Below, piece after piece: positions 34,344 to 45,694 of a stretch of 64,000 nucleotides of DNA; the first letter of the stretch is position 1; every line of letters starts with the position of its first letter. Origin of the DNA: Diplolepis rosae (taxonomy: Eukaryota; Arthropoda; Insecta; Hymenoptera; Diplolepididae); the NCBI GenBank assembly GCA_030998225.1, contig JAPYXD010000680.1, positions 16,182,001 through 16,246,000 on the forward strand, read 5' to 3'. The notes below the pieces were generated by a model. It was not told where the DNA came from. It saw only the letters and a program-made list of their open reading frames with translations, and did not search any database. The translations under genes and the position numbers were made by a program.

Positions 34344-35483
34344 TTAAGGTGGTTTTATTATGAAACAAAATCCATTCTAAAAAGCTGAAATTATTATTAT
34401 AGCTCCTTTAATTATTTTAGAATACAGCTGCAAAGTTTTAGGTTGCTTGACAGTCTAGTTATAGAGAAATAATTAATTGAAATTTCACCGTTTGGTCATG
34501 AATTACTATACCGTCAATGGCAATGACAAGTGAACTCAACTTTAAAATGAGCATTATACTTACAAAATTCATGCTACGTATTCAAAAAACTATACAAATT
34601 TTCCGCGAATCTTGAAAAATTCGTCTGCTTTTTGAAAGAATTGTTTACCGTACATTAAGTTTGTATTATCTTTCCAAAGATTATAACTCTGTCGACTTTT
34701 ATCGGCAGCCATAATCAAAGAAGACAGCAGTGAGCACGCGGCAACGTCGCAACGCATGCTCGAGCGTAGACGTACACGTAGTCAGTTAGGAGTAGGTATA
34801 CGTCGTATACACATGAGAATTTGAAATAAGTTATCTAATGTTCGGGAAATCAAAAGACACTGAAATTTGCTGTAAATTTTATTTAATTTTCATAACTCAA
34901 TAGATGATATATTACACAAAAGTGAGTGCTTCTTTTTACATTAATAATTCATTTATAAGGCGATAATTTAGTTTTTAGTTTACTATGCGGTTTCCAGTAG
35001 GATGGGCCGTGGCTCTCGCACTCCCTTCAGCGCGATTTTTGCCAACAATCTTGTCACGGTTTTGCTTACTTCGCTCAATATTTACTTTCCGCACATTTTC
35101 TCTCCTTGTTAATTCTTTTTTCTTTATAAATCCACCTTTGTGTCTTACATCATCAGACATTTTTACATACTAATCAAACAACAACAACCATAAATTAGGT
35201 TAGATTTCTATACATGTGCACTTGAACATGGCAGACTAGAGGAGTGAAGAGAGTCCGACGTTGCCACATTGCTTCTTTCGAAAGTCATATGGTCGTGAAT
35301 ACGCAAACCGTTGAGAGATATCTTTTTATTAATTTATTTATTATTCTCATTTACATCGCGGAACGGACACAAATATCAATCTTAATTAATTTTAGGATTT
35401 TACAACACAAAAGATTCGATTTGAATCAAGAATATTTTTTACGCTCTTATATGACTCACTGAGTCGCGATATAACCACCTTAA
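34344..35483. repeat. TTAA-flanked element (GGTGGTT ends), 1.14 kb
   Basis: The left end TTAAGGTGGTTTTATTATG and the right end GATATAACCACCTTAA are inverted repeats bounded by TTAA on both sides. TTAA targeting is known from piggyBac and Sola3 transposons. The interior has short ORFs only (61-62 codons near 34975-35173 on both strands), so it is non-autonomous. The ends resemble the shorter TTAA elements at 35900 and 52250. Confidence 0.6.
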
Positions 35484-35508
35484 ATGAAAAGGTTTATTAA
35501 AATATTTG

Positions 35509-35686
35509 TATGTGCCACCGGAGCGCAAACTCGTTTTTTCGCTACAGTTAATAGTAGCGCAATGTAGTATATTGCGCTACAGAGGAATGGAATGTAAATC
35601 GGCTTCGTCTCGGCGTCGATCTCCTGCGAGCATTGTCGCTCGTCACGCAATAACCCTCATTGTGCGCCTAGGCACATAATATACTA
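35509..35686 (-). repeat. TATGTGCC-family element, copy 3 (short)
   Basis: In reverse orientation it runs from TAGTATATTATGTGCCTAGG at 35686 to GGCACATA at 35509. Only about 180 bp remain: the head (GAGCGACAATGCTCGCAGG) is joined directly to the tail (GCGCTACTATTAACTGTAGC), so the centre with the NRF-1-like site is deleted. Confidence 0.8.
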
Positions 35687-35775
35687 TTGCACAAGAATTA
35701 TGCCAATAAATAAATCTTATAGATAGATAATTTTTCAAGAATTTAAAATCTTTCTGTAGATAAAGAGACGTTTGC

Positions 35776-35847
35776 GACTGTGCCGGGATTCGAGCCCGGG
35801 TCTTTCGATTGCCAGTCGACTGTTCTAACCAAATGAGCTACATAGGC
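35776..35847 (-). tRNA. tRNA-like sequence, Ala(GGC)-type anticodon
   Basis: On the minus strand the 72 nt contain an A-box (TAGCTCATTTGG), a 7-nt anticodon loop CTGGCAA giving anticodon GGC, and a perfect T-arm CCGGG-CTCGAAT-CCCGG containing the B-box. The acceptor stem (GCCTATG/CACAGTC) has two mismatches and the anticodon stem one. It is therefore more likely a tRNA pseudogene or the head of a tRNA-derived SINE than a working gene. Pol III promoter boxes are largely intact. Confidence 0.5.
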
Positions 35848-35899
35848 GTCCGACATTCCCTTCTCCGCAGGAAGACTTCGTTATATCGGGTGACGACAT

Positions 35900-36444
35900 T
35901 TAAGGTAGTACTGCCGGTACGTAGCTAATCAAATGAGTACTTTTTCTCATTTGCTTCACGTAATATCTAAATTTGTCAACGTCGCATAAGAAAGCGACTA
36001 TACATGTGTTTATAGCAGATGACTTCTTACGATACGTGAATGGCGCGCGCTTTCACTTATTCTGCGACGTTGCTACACCTATTTACTCGCCGTCGGTTAC
36101 TGGAGGAAAATTATAGTTTTGCGCTTACTTAATTGGATTTTGCTACGCTTACACGTATCCAATTGAGATGTTTTGACTTGCAAAATGATGCTTATATCAT
36201 CAATCAATGCACCAGTCATTTTTATTAAAATCTGAACGATAGTTATTGTAGGATTTGTAAATGAACTCGGTTTCCCATAAGGTTAAGTGTTAATCGTCTC
36301 AAAATGCAATTACTAATTACTCCCCTCCAGTGTACCCTAGGTCCTCAAAAATTTAACTGAGTCATTTTTGGCTTAATGTTCACCAGTGATTTCAATTTTA
36401 TCAATATCTGAACGGTATTTCCATTTATGATAGTACTAGCTTAA
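35900..36444. repeat. TTAA-flanked MITE (GGTAGTACTG ends), copy 1
   Basis: The left TTAAGGTAGTACTGCC and right GATAGTACTAGCTTAA ends are inverted repeats bounded by TTAA. The 545 bp match 52250-52792 almost throughout (AACGTCGCATAAGAAAGCGA, CACCAGTCATTTTTATTAAA). It is non-coding. Confidence 0.75.
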
Positions 36445-36635
36445 TAATCAACTCTACGGGGGTCGTTCAATAGGTTCTTAGAAAATCCAAGAGATGGCGC
36501 TCCTAGTATCGAAAATGGCTTGGTTTTAGTAAGCACCATTACTCACTAGACAGCTCTTAAAGTCTCAGTTATATCCATCACATGGTTTTATTTTTATTGT
36601 TGAATGAAGTAAAAAAGTTTTGTGTATGTAGAGAA

Positions 36636-37930
36636 ATGGAAAAAAGTGTGTTTCGAGCGGTGATTTCATACTTATATTTAAAAGACTTAACACTGAAAGA
36701 GGTCAAAGCTGAGTTGGATAAAGTTAATGGCACATCTGCTCCTGTGTTTGCAACTATTTACAATTGGGTAAATGAGTTTAAACGTGGCCGTACATCCACA
36801 AAAGATGATCATCGTTTGCGACGCCCAATGGAAGTGTCTACCCCTGAAATGATTGACAAAATCCACGATACGGTTTTGATTGATCGACGAATCAAAGTGC
36901 GCGGATTAGTTGAAGCCACAGGCATATCGCAAGGTACAGTGTTTTCAATTTTGTACGAAAAATTGGGTGTGTGAAAAATCTCGGCAAGATGGGTGCCGCG
37001 TTTGCTCTTAGACGAGAATAAACGCAATACTGTGGTCGACTCTGATGCTATTTTGGCGTTTTTCCGTTGCAATCCTCACGAGTTTCTGCGTCGATACATA
37101 CACTGAGAAAAAATCCTGGGCATAGTGACGTGATATATGTAGTTGAAAATGTCCTTAACTACTTTTTGTGGCTGAATTCAAGCAATGGTTGACCCGTCAA
37201 TGTAGGTACTAAAAGTGGTCGCAGTGACTAAGTAATGTAGTCACAGCGACTATGTAATGTTGTCACAGTCACTATATGTAAGTGTCAACTATAAAGTTAT
37301 GTTAAATCAAATTCCTAAAATCAAATGCATGAAATCACTACGTGGAACATTGTATTTTTCATAGCACCTCTTTTGAAAATCTGTTTGTCGGTATCTGTAG
37401 AGCGGGTTGAAACTTTAAAAGTAGTAGGATTTAAAATCACAGTTTCGAGCCGCTCGACACTTCAAATCAAATTCTCAAAAGAGTTTCTATCAGTTGCTAT
37501 GAAAAATAATATGCATTACTCGAAACAATACACAGCGAATTCAACGAGTGTGAAGTTTGCTCCACTGGTTATAGCGACTACGTTATTCTAGCTATGACAA
37601 CTCAATGTTTCAAGTTCACATAGCTAGGTTTAAGAGTTAAGGACAATTTCAACGATGTTAACTAGTCGCCACGACCAGGTATCCAGAATATGGCTACCAT
37701 GGCTACAAATCATGTTACTGTAGCCATGGGTCAAGTAGCGACAACAAGTCTCCCTCGTTACAGTCACTTTTTTATTTCCAACTACATTATTCCTAGTCAT
37801 TATGACCAGATGCTATTTTTCTCTGTGTAAACGCGGACAAAACATGGATACACCACTAGACTCTATAGAAAAAGGAACAGTCAAAACAGTGGGTTTTTTT
37901 GGACGACTTAAAAAAGTTGGATAACCGCTT
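36636..37930 (+). pseudogene. Mariner D34D transposase, split by a MITE (copy B)
   Basis: The ATG at 36636 is followed by EKSVFRAVISYLYLKDLTLK (HTH1), then WVNEFKRGRTSTKDDHRLRR, RRIKVRGLVEATGISQGTVF (HTH2) and a stop in the KLGV/KISARWVPR segment. It continues to FLRRYI, where the 37101-37827 element cuts the frame just before the DETW block. The frame resumes with a diverged THGYT-like remnant (about 37840-37930) and then stops at the second foldback. The second and third aspartates are absent. Confidence 0.8.
37101..37827. repeat. TA-flanked element with CACTGAGAAAAAA ends
   Basis: It begins CACTGAGAAAAAATCCTGGG and ends ATTTTTCTCTGTG, with TA directly outside each end. The mariner frame on either side is continuous when the element is removed, which confirms its limits. 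Repeated GTAGTCACAGCGACTA-like blocks lie inside. An 88-codon ORF (37325-37591) looks like chance. It is non-autonomous and probably Tc1/mariner-mobilised. Confidence 0.8.
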
Positions 37931-37938
37931 GGAAAAGT

Positions 37939-38138
37939 GTAGGGTAGACCGGGGCTAGTTGAAACACAAAGCATGTTGAAATTTGAGGTCTTCAGTGAAA
38001 AGTATTCACCAGAAAGCAGCACTGGTCATAGTTTAGTATAGTAATACTATGATCGGTGCTGCACTCTGGTGAATACTTTTCACTAAAGACCACAAATTTC
38101 AAGATGCCCCGTGTTTCAACTAGCCCTGGTCTACTCTA
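37939..38138. repeat. Foldback MITE (AGGGTAGACCGGGGCTAG)
   Basis: The two halves are inverted copies: AGACCGGGGCTAGTTGAAAC versus GTTTCAACTAGCCCTGGTCT, and GTGAAAAGTATTCACCAG versus CTGGTGAATACTTTTCAC. It has a short loop around 38035 and no coding capacity. From 38220 to 39125 there is only AT-rich DNA, with a fragment of a CTCCGTGTG-ended element near 38395-38425. Confidence 0.8.
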
Positions 38139-39130
38139 TAGAGTTAAAAGGAGATTATGTTAAATAATAAAATCTTTACAAATTTATTTCTTTTTCTAAG
38201 GACTTATTAAACGATCCTCGTGTCATCCTAATTGAAAACTTATTATTATCCCTTCAGTAGAATTTGTGTTGGATACGTCTAATTCATTGAAATTCTATAT
38301 GTTTTTATGCGAGAACTGTGATACATTCTCTACCATTTTGTACTTCACAAATTTTTTAAATAATATTAAATAATCCCAAACTTTTCAATGTGTCCCAAGT
38401 TTCTCAAACTATTTTTCTCCGTGTGAATTGTAAAATTTACGATTTCGGCCTCTAAAGCTGGAAGTTCGTCAAAAAAGGAGAAAGATTTTATAGTTTACAC
38501 TTTTTTTCCATGATTTGAAAACTTTCCTGGAACGAATCTTTGTAATTTCAAATCATATTAATCCAATTATTTTATTTCGTTCTAAAGAATTCGAATAATC
38601 TCTGAAACCTCACTTTTAAACTTTTACTTGAAAGATCCGGAAATAAGCGGAATCTTTCATCCTTGAATTTGCAAATTCAAATATTGTTATCTTAAAAAAT
38701 ATTCGTTACGATAGATGGCAAGTCAGATTATAATTTATCTGTACTTTTGGAAAAAATTGATCCACTTCCACTCAAATGCTTTTCTGATTTTATATTTATA
38801 CTGAGATAGGTTCCGTGTTATTCTCCAAGTGGTTCTCGTTTGGATCTCGACCTTGGTGCAAACGGCTGGTTAAGAATGCAAATGAAGCGACACCGGCTTT
38901 TTCAGAATCTGGTACTAATTACTGCCCTGTCGAAAATATTAAAACAAAATCTATGTAAGTCTGACGACGGTTAGAATCTACAATTCTCAAAAATTTCTCT
39001 TCCCGATTTGACAATTTTTTCGAAACATAGACCCATAAATGTTAAAATTGTCCAATTAAATTTTAAACCACTAAAATAAAGACTGAATACTTTGAAAACA
39101 AACTGTAAATATAATATATTTATATATATA

Positions 39131-39473
39131 CTCAGAAAAATATTTAGATTATCCAACCACAATTTAGTTAAATCGACCAAAGAATTTGCTTATTACACGG
39201 TTGACCAAATTTTTGGTCGATTCAACCAAAGCATTTGTTTCATGAAACCAATGATGGTTTGTTTGGGTATGATTTGGTTAAATCAAACAAATATTTCAGT
39301 TGATTCTAATAAATTTTTTTCTAAATGTACCTGAGAGAAAGATTGTCTCAAATCGAAAAAAATATTTTGTTGTCATTTCTGCAATAAAATGTTGTTGCTG
39401 TCCCAACAGAAACTTTATTTTAAAAATTTGGCTATTTCAACAAAATTTGGTTACAAATTTTTTTTTCTCATTG
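39131..39473. repeat. CAACCAAA-rich element with CTCAGAAAAA ends
   Basis: It starts CTCAGAAAAATATTTAG after a TA run and ends TTTTTTCTCATTG before TA. It is filled with CAACCAAA/TTGGTTAA variants in both orientations, related to 1914-2072. The stretch 39480-40070 holds nothing recognisable. Confidence 0.6.
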
Positions 39474-40074
39474 TAGGTATAATTATTTCTCAAATGAAAG
39501 TTTCACTAAGTTTACTAATGATTTAAATTTCATTTTATCGTAGAATATTTTCTAATTGCAATTATTCAAAGCAGCCAATTTGCATTTATAATGGATTTTT
39601 GTATGATTTTGCTGTGCACGATTTTATTATTAACGTTTGGAACTGTTAATGAATATTTATATGACGATAATTTATTGTTGTTAAATAATATGTATGTAGA
39701 CATCGAATGCTTAAGTTTTTTTCATAACTCAAACACTCATTATTAAATTACATTTAATATAAAATAAGTGAATATACACTAAAAAGTTGTCCTTATTTAA
39801 GCCTACTATTATTGGAAATACTATTGAAATAGAAATACTATTGGAAAAAGACAGACTTATGCACTCAGAAAAACATATATGGACTTCGGTTTTTGACTAC
39901 TGTCACATAATGCTACAACGAAAAAGATATAAATTAAAAATTGAGTTTGCAGAGCATAACCAAAATTAGCAAAGTTTGACCGAAAGAAGCCATTTATTGA
40001 GGAACTTGTTAAATTATCTCCCAAACGAGAAAAAAGACATATGTGGTCTTTAAACTCAATTATTAATTCATTTT

Positions 40075-41826
40075 ATGTGCCTCCGGCGCGTAAACTCATT
40101 TTTACGCTACAGTTGAGAGTAGCGTAATGTTGTGTATTACGATACAAAGGAATGTAATGCAAAAATTGAACTGCGCATGTGCCTATAACCATACAGCGGA
40201 GCGTTATCTTCTTCTTATTCTTCTTCTTCTTCGTACAGCGTTGGCACCGTACTGACAAAGCCTTGTACATTTGAACTGCGCATGCTCTATTGTAATACGC
40301 TACTACCACACAAGATCGAGAAAATCAAAATCGCCGGAACTGGTCGCGAAATATCAAGAGCAATGGACGAGAATCATGATGAATACTAGATTAGATTCCA
40401 GTGTACGCATAAAAACTCGTATACGCACCGAAGTCACATAAAATAGAATATAGGGGAGAAGCGGCGAAATTGGCGCACCTAATAGAAAGTGCGAGTTTAA
40501 AAAGAAAGTATATGACTAAAAATTATGAAAAAATATTTATTTAATAGCTGGATATCTTTTCTATACTTTCCAATGGATAAAGATTGCATTGAAAATTATT
40601 AAAGCAGGTTTTTATTCAGATTTCCGAAGGTCTGCACCTGCGTCAATTTACCCGCCATGTCGGGTAAATTGACGCACTAATATTATAATCTTCTCTTGCC
40701 ACGTATTAGTTATATTTTCATAGATTTAGAATTACATTTCAGTAGCAAAGGTTGATGAAAACAGGTAGTTATAATTTGAAACTAACTTTGAGATAGTATA
40801 TCAAGATATGTGAAGTTTTTTATACCTTTATTCACATAAACCAGCCAAAGTTAAAATATATTTTATATTTGTACAATAAAATACTGGCAATTGTGGATAT
40901 TTAAGTGAATATTCAAATTGAAATCATTTTTATAGAGAATTATTTGAATTTGTAATCAGAAGTATATACAGTTATTAACTTTAGAAGACTTATAAATAAT
41001 AGAAACAATCAATCAAAAATACAAATTTTTTACTTACATTGCTTTCACATCTTAAAATCGAGAAAACTTTCAAAACACTGTCAGACTGCAAATTAATTAT
41101 TAAAAATCGCTTTTAAAATGCCTTAATACCTCAAACTTAAAAAAAAATTTGAATTTATATTCAAATGAATATAACCTTACAAAGTCGTTACATCAGTTTT
41201 GCAAACCACATTACCTCCCATGTCACAAAAAATCGTAAGAAAAAGATTAGCAGAAAAGTCCAGCAACATTCAAATGTATATATCTATATATTAATAATTG
41301 TGTACTTACTATCTTCTTTATATTTTCAATCATAAACATCCGAGCACTTGACTTCAGTCACCGGTTTCCAGAAACACAACACGTGTGCCAACTTCGCCTC
41401 TGATTTGAATCTCGTATGCGCCAATTTTGCCGCAAGTGTATCGTTCATTAATTAAATACTTTTTACGTAAAATGCTTATTTTTCATACAAATATTCTATC
41501 CTAATCGTAAGATTAAATATCAAAGGTTATAAAATCGTTGCATTAATCTAATTCACCTTGAATTACTATTATTTAACGATTTAACTCAATGGCTTCGAAC
41601 ATAACCATTATGCCAAAAAACGATTAATCGCAATAAAACTGTATTAAGTAATTAGATTTTTATAATTTTTTCTATCAAATACATATCATACAAGAATGCA
41701 CACGATAGAACTATTTTTATTTTTTGTTATGTTATCATTTTCTGAAAAATAGGGTGCGCCAATTTAGACGACGCGCCAATTTCGCCGCTTCTCCCCTATG
41801 CCAATGCACACAATATAGTGACAATA
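40075..41826 (-). repeat. TATGTGCC-family element, copy 4, split by an insertion
   Basis: In reverse orientation it starts at the tail, TATGTGCCTCCGGCGCGTAA, and continues through AACTGCGCATGTGCC, CTTCTTATTCTTCTTC and AACTGCGCATGC to ATAGAATA at 40450. There a 1.34-kb element (40453-41796) interrupts it. The sequence continues as TGCCAATGCACACAAT at 41799, exactly as in the intact copy at 51371-51390. The head is lost. Confidence 0.75.
40453..41796. mobile_element. 1.34-kb element with GGGGAGAAGCGGCG ends
   Basis: The left end GGGGAGAAGCGGCGAAATTG continues GCGCACC; the right end is the complement, GCGCCAATTTCGCCGCTTCT then CCCC, preceded by an extra GGTGCGCCAATTT. TA lies outside both ends. 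Internal GCGTCAATTTACCCG blocks repeat the end motif. No ORF of 60 codons exists inside, so it is a sizeable non-autonomous DNA transposon. I do not recognise the family. Confidence 0.75.
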
Positions 41827-42520
41827 TAGTGACTGCAAGAATTATTCAGAGCTTGGGAGAGTACTAGTGTCGTGACTAGAGTGTTTGGGCCTCACTCAAG
41901 TAAAAATAAATCAACTTTTCTTATAAATTATTCATAAAATATAAAAAAGATTCCATATAATTAATTAATTATTACAATTATAATTATATACAGTTACATC
42001 AAATGAAACTCTCAAAAGAGGCGCTATGAAAAATCACTTTTTTTCACTAAATTAACTATAGTTTTTATATTTTAAAAGTAACGAAAGATTCAGGCGGAAT
42101 GGTAATAAAAATCCTCATTGTAGTCACTTGTTATCGACTTCTGGATAGGACTGAAATTGTAAAAAAATTCAGTGACGATTTCAATAATTCCATACACTTT
42201 ACAATAAAAGCTTCTAAAAAAATTGTCGAAATTCTTATTGATTAGTCATATCCAAAAGTCGATGACAATTAAAGAAAGTTTTGACAACTAATTTTTTTCG
42301 TGCAGGAGCGTTCACTTTAATCTATTGGGATCAAATTAGTAACTCCCTACTAAAATAAACTGTAACTGTATTTTGTTTGTTTATAATTGATTTCGATTAT
42401 TAAGTATAATAACGTGGAACATCAGTATGCTGAAAATTCAACACTTTTCTGAAATTAGAAAACTTTTATATGTGCCCAAGGCGTAGATTACTTTCATTCG
42501 TTCCTGCGTGAATAGATATA

Positions 42521-43056
42521 CACTCGAGATTCCCTATAACAAGATTCCCTGTAACAAGGTCTCCCTTTTACGAGCACGTCACGCCTCCCCATAACAAGCA
42601 GACGATCGACCCCTTTTCCCCCACTACTGCGGAATGAAGCGCGCTCGAATTTGAAACGTTGTATTTTTTGCAAATTTCCCAATTTTTCATCCCGTTTTCC
42701 AAATTTGTCAAAATTTACATTTTTTTATTAATCGTCAAGACTTTTATTTTTTTCTGGAAATATTCAAAAATACACCTGATAAGCATACATATTTTTATTA
42801 CTATATTTTTAGTATTTTGAGTACATACCGTCAAATAAGTCAATTCCATGTTCAATACTTGGAAAAATCTTTTTCATACGCTTTTTACTATGTAAATACA
42901 ATTATTCACATGGCATCACTGACAGACTGACTGCGCGCATCATATAATACGCATAACAGCGCGTAGCAACAAGTAGGATATGGAGGGGATCCCTCTCGCG
43001 CTCGATGCAGAGAGGTCTCCGATGCTCGAGCTTCTCGTTATAGGGAATCTCGAGTG
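42521..43056. repeat. MITE with CACTCGAGATTCCC ends (long copy)
   Basis: The left CACTCGAGATTCCCTATAAC and right GTTATAGGGAATCTCGAGTG ends are perfect inverted repeats with TA outside both. The left part matches the short copy at 10660. The middle is AT-rich with no ORF. From 41840 to 42510 I see only AT-rich DNA and a diverged repeat (AAAAGAGGCGCTATGAAAAA, also at 43380 and inverted at 37360). Confidence 0.85.
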
Positions 43057-43684
43057 TAGCTGGTGGAACGAGTCTTGCGACTCACGGTTTACCGAACTCT
43101 CGGGTGAAACTTAAAGTAGAATAAACGGAAGGCTCTAGTATTTTTGTGATTGAATAAAAGATTGTTATTTTATAATTATACTATTCATTTGTAGAAATCT
43201 TTAATGCACGCATTCACAGTTTACTCTATATTTCTGAATTTTACTCAACTCTGATTCATTCTTGACCATGGACAATATATATTATATATATAATATACTA
43301 TATAGTATATTATATTCAACCCTAGGGTTGAAAATTGTAGTTTCAACCCGCTCTACAGGTACCAAAAATCGAATTTTCAAAGGAGGCGCTATGAAAAATA
43401 ATTTCTAACATGTCCATATCAACTTTGATTGAAAGATGAGTAAAATCATTTGAACTATTTTTCTCTGTGTGTTTGGAACAAAATCTATGATATAATAATT
43501 TCCTCTGACATCTTTTAGATGAACATCAAAATTATGTTTTCCGATTAAAATCTTTCAGAATAGCAAACCTATTGATAAATCGTCAGTTGCTCATTATGAA
43601 TAATTAGCATCTAATTGGTACTTAATTTTTCAAACTGATGATCAGCGCATTATTTATTTGAATATCTGAGAAGGATATAATGAC

Positions 43685-43691
43685 TATAAAA
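43685..43691 (+). promoter_or_regulatory. TATA box of the small secreted peptide gene
   Basis: ACTATAAAAG lies about 60 bp upstream of a strong splice donor. Transcription would start about 25-30 bp downstream, near 43712-43718, giving a short non-coding first exon. Confidence 0.55.
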
Positions 43692-43711
43692 GTTTTTCTT
43701 TGAGTTCCAAA

Positions 43712-43745
43712 GGATTAGTTTCCTTGTTAGAAACCATCGAAAGAG
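43712..43745 (+). other. Predicted 5' untranslated exon 1
   Basis: This runs from the expected transcription start to GAAAGAG|GTAAGTTT, a near-perfect donor at 43746. The next acceptor on this strand that leads to a coding ATG is TATATAG at 44945-44951. The start coordinate is inferred from the TATA position only. Confidence 0.45.
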
Positions 43746-43980
43746 GTAAGTTTACTCAATTTTTTATGTTTGTTTTCTTATGTTCTTTACCTTATGAAAT
43801 AGACAAACGTTCTTTAATTCCTGGCTAAATGGAACTAGAGGAGCTTACTACTTTTTTTGTCTGGAAATAGACTATTTCTGGAAATTTATTACAAGAAAAA
43901 AAGTGTTATTTTAACCCTGGATCTGATGTTAAATTAACCAGCAACAAACATTCCCCTCAATGGTTTTGTTGTGAGAAATA

Positions 43981-44844
43981 CAGTATCGGTCAGAATTGTG
44001 GGACCACCTGTTTTTCGATAATTGCTTAAATTATCCTAATTTGAATTATGTAAGTGAAAAAATTGTTTCTTTTAATTAAATTCAAAGCTATCAAAATTCA
44101 TTATAAAATAAGCCCAGCATGAATTCGTTTTGTTAAATTTTGAAGAAGTTATTGCAGAAATAATCAAGATTTCAATGCTTTCTTAAATTTTAAAAAACTT
44201 TCGAAATAACCAACATTTTTTAATGTTCTTGGGCTAATTTTAAAGCTAAATTTCTACAAAATCGAATTAAATTCTTATAATTAATCTGTAATTTTTTTCT
44301 TACATACTTCTCGAGGTTGAAGTTCAAATAAAAAAGTTGGAAAAATTCCAATATTGCTTTTGCTGAGAAAAAACTTCTTTATAAGATATATAAAACATAT
44401 AATCATGAATTTTATATTTAATTCCCTTGAAATATTCATATGATTTTTATTATGATTTACCTACAGATGAAATGTTTTTGAAATTTCCCTACTTTTTTGT
44501 TACAAATTCAACTCTTTGCATTATGCAAGAAAAAAACTATATAATTATAATGACAATTTGCCGCGATTCTATAGAATCTTAGCTTTAAAATTAGCCTAAG
44601 AACATTAAAAAATGTTGATTTTTTCGAAAGTTATTTAAAATTTAAGAAAACATTGAAATTTGGGCTTTTTTTGCAATAACTTCTTTAGAGTTTAACAAAA
44701 CGACTTATTCCAGACTAATTTTAAAGATAATTTCGTGGCTTTCATATTATTAAGAGTACAAATTTCATCACTCACAGAATTGAAATTAAGATAATTTAAG
44801 CAATCATCGAAAAACAGGTGGTCCCACAATTCTGACCGGTACTG
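43981..44844. repeat. 864-bp foldback element in intron 1
   Basis: The ends CAGTATCGGTCAGAATTGTG and CACAATTCTGACCGGTACTG are inverted repeats with TA outside each. Complementarity continues inward over most of the length (TTTCTTAAATTTTAAAAAACTT against its inverse, GTTCTTGGGCTAATTTTAAA against its inverse). It is non-coding. It accounts for most of intron 1 of the peptide gene. Confidence 0.85.
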
Positions 44845-44961
44845 TACCAAAAAGTAGGTAATTTTTAATCCTTCAAAAGTAGAAAGTCCCATTAAGATAA
44901 TATTATAAAAATATCTTTTTATTCTCTATTAATATAGATATTTTTATATAGAAAATCAATC

Positions 44962-45630
44962 ATGAAGACAATTTTGGAAGTTTTCTTCTTGGCACTTGTA
45001 TTTTTTCTAAGCACTCTCAACTTTAGTGACGGAGCACCAAAGCCTCGTAAGTATGCATTCATTTTATTATAATTACATCAAAATATTCAACTAATACACA
45101 GAGAAAAATAGTTTGAGAAATTTTAGTCAACTTTTAGCAAAGTTGGGACATATGGACAAGTTGGAGATTATTTTTATTTTTTTTTTTTAAATATTTTTAA
45201 CATTTGGTACGTCACAAATTATTACAATAATATTAAATAACTTCCAACTTGTTCATATGTCCCAACTTTGCTGAAAGTTGAGTAAAGTTTCTCGAATTAT
45301 ATTTCTCTGTGTACTTGTAGATTGCAATTAAAAAATCCTTATAATCATTAGGTTGAAAAACATAATGAGAATTTTCTTTGGATATGATTAACTGAATAGT
45401 AAGAAGCTATTTGTTTTTAATTAGAAAATATATAGTTATAACTTTTATTTATTTTAGAATCAGGAGATAAAACCTACTGTGCTAATGCCGCATTTGGATC
45501 CTTCAAGTGTTTAGATCCTGCAGGTTGGCAAACACCTCCAACAGAAGAAGCATCCGGACCCAAACAAATTTATCATGAATGTTCATTTTGGGAGGGGGAT
45601 GGTTGTTCAACTGGTTGGCGCGATGCCTAA
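44962..45630 (+). CDS. Small secreted four-cysteine peptide (join 44962-45046, 45458-45630)
   Basis: Two coding exons (85 and 173 nt, phase-1 intron) encode 85 residues. An untranslated stretch from 44952 follows the acceptor TATATAG. The start MKTILEVFFLALVFFLSTLN is a typical signal peptide, with cleavage likely after Asp-Gly-Ala at residue 25. The mature part has four cysteines at 36, 46, 70 and 78 (spacing x9, x23, x7) and three tryptophans. Motifs are YCANAAFGSFKCLDP, GWQTPP and CSFWEGDGCSTGW. The splice sites are CCTC|GTAAGT and TTTTAG|AATC, and AATAAA follows at 45695. Codon use is ordinary and there are no breaks. I recognise no family. The size, cysteines and two-exon layout fit insect secreted effectors such as venom, salivary or antimicrobial peptides, but function is not shown by the sequence. 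The joined exons are far more gene-like than anything else in the window. Confidence 0.75.
45097..45311. repeat. MITE in intron 2 (CACAGAGAAAAAT ends)
   Basis: The left CACAGAGAAAAATAGTTTGA and right end ATTATATTTCTCTGTG are inverted repeats with TA on both sides. The inner arms AGCAAAGTTGGGACATATG and CATATGTCCCAACTTTGCT are exact complements. Partial copies of its right end lie near 38400 and 43450. It occupies half of the 411-bp coding intron of the peptide gene. Confidence 0.85.
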
Positions 45631-45694
45631 ATATTTTATTTCTATTCATATGAAAATTATTAAATTGACCTGAACCTTAAATGAATTATTAAAG

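Larger units (their letters stand above)
36461..38216 (+). mobile_element. Mariner copy B carrying two nested MITEs
   Basis: The left end GGTCGTTCAATAGGTTCTTA and the right end TTCTAAGGACTTATTAAACG are inverted repeats. A 727-bp TA-flanked element (37101-37827) sits inside the transposase frame, and a second foldback (37939-38138) marks the point where the 3' half of the transposase is lost. It is the same family as the copy at 5088. Confidence 0.8.
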
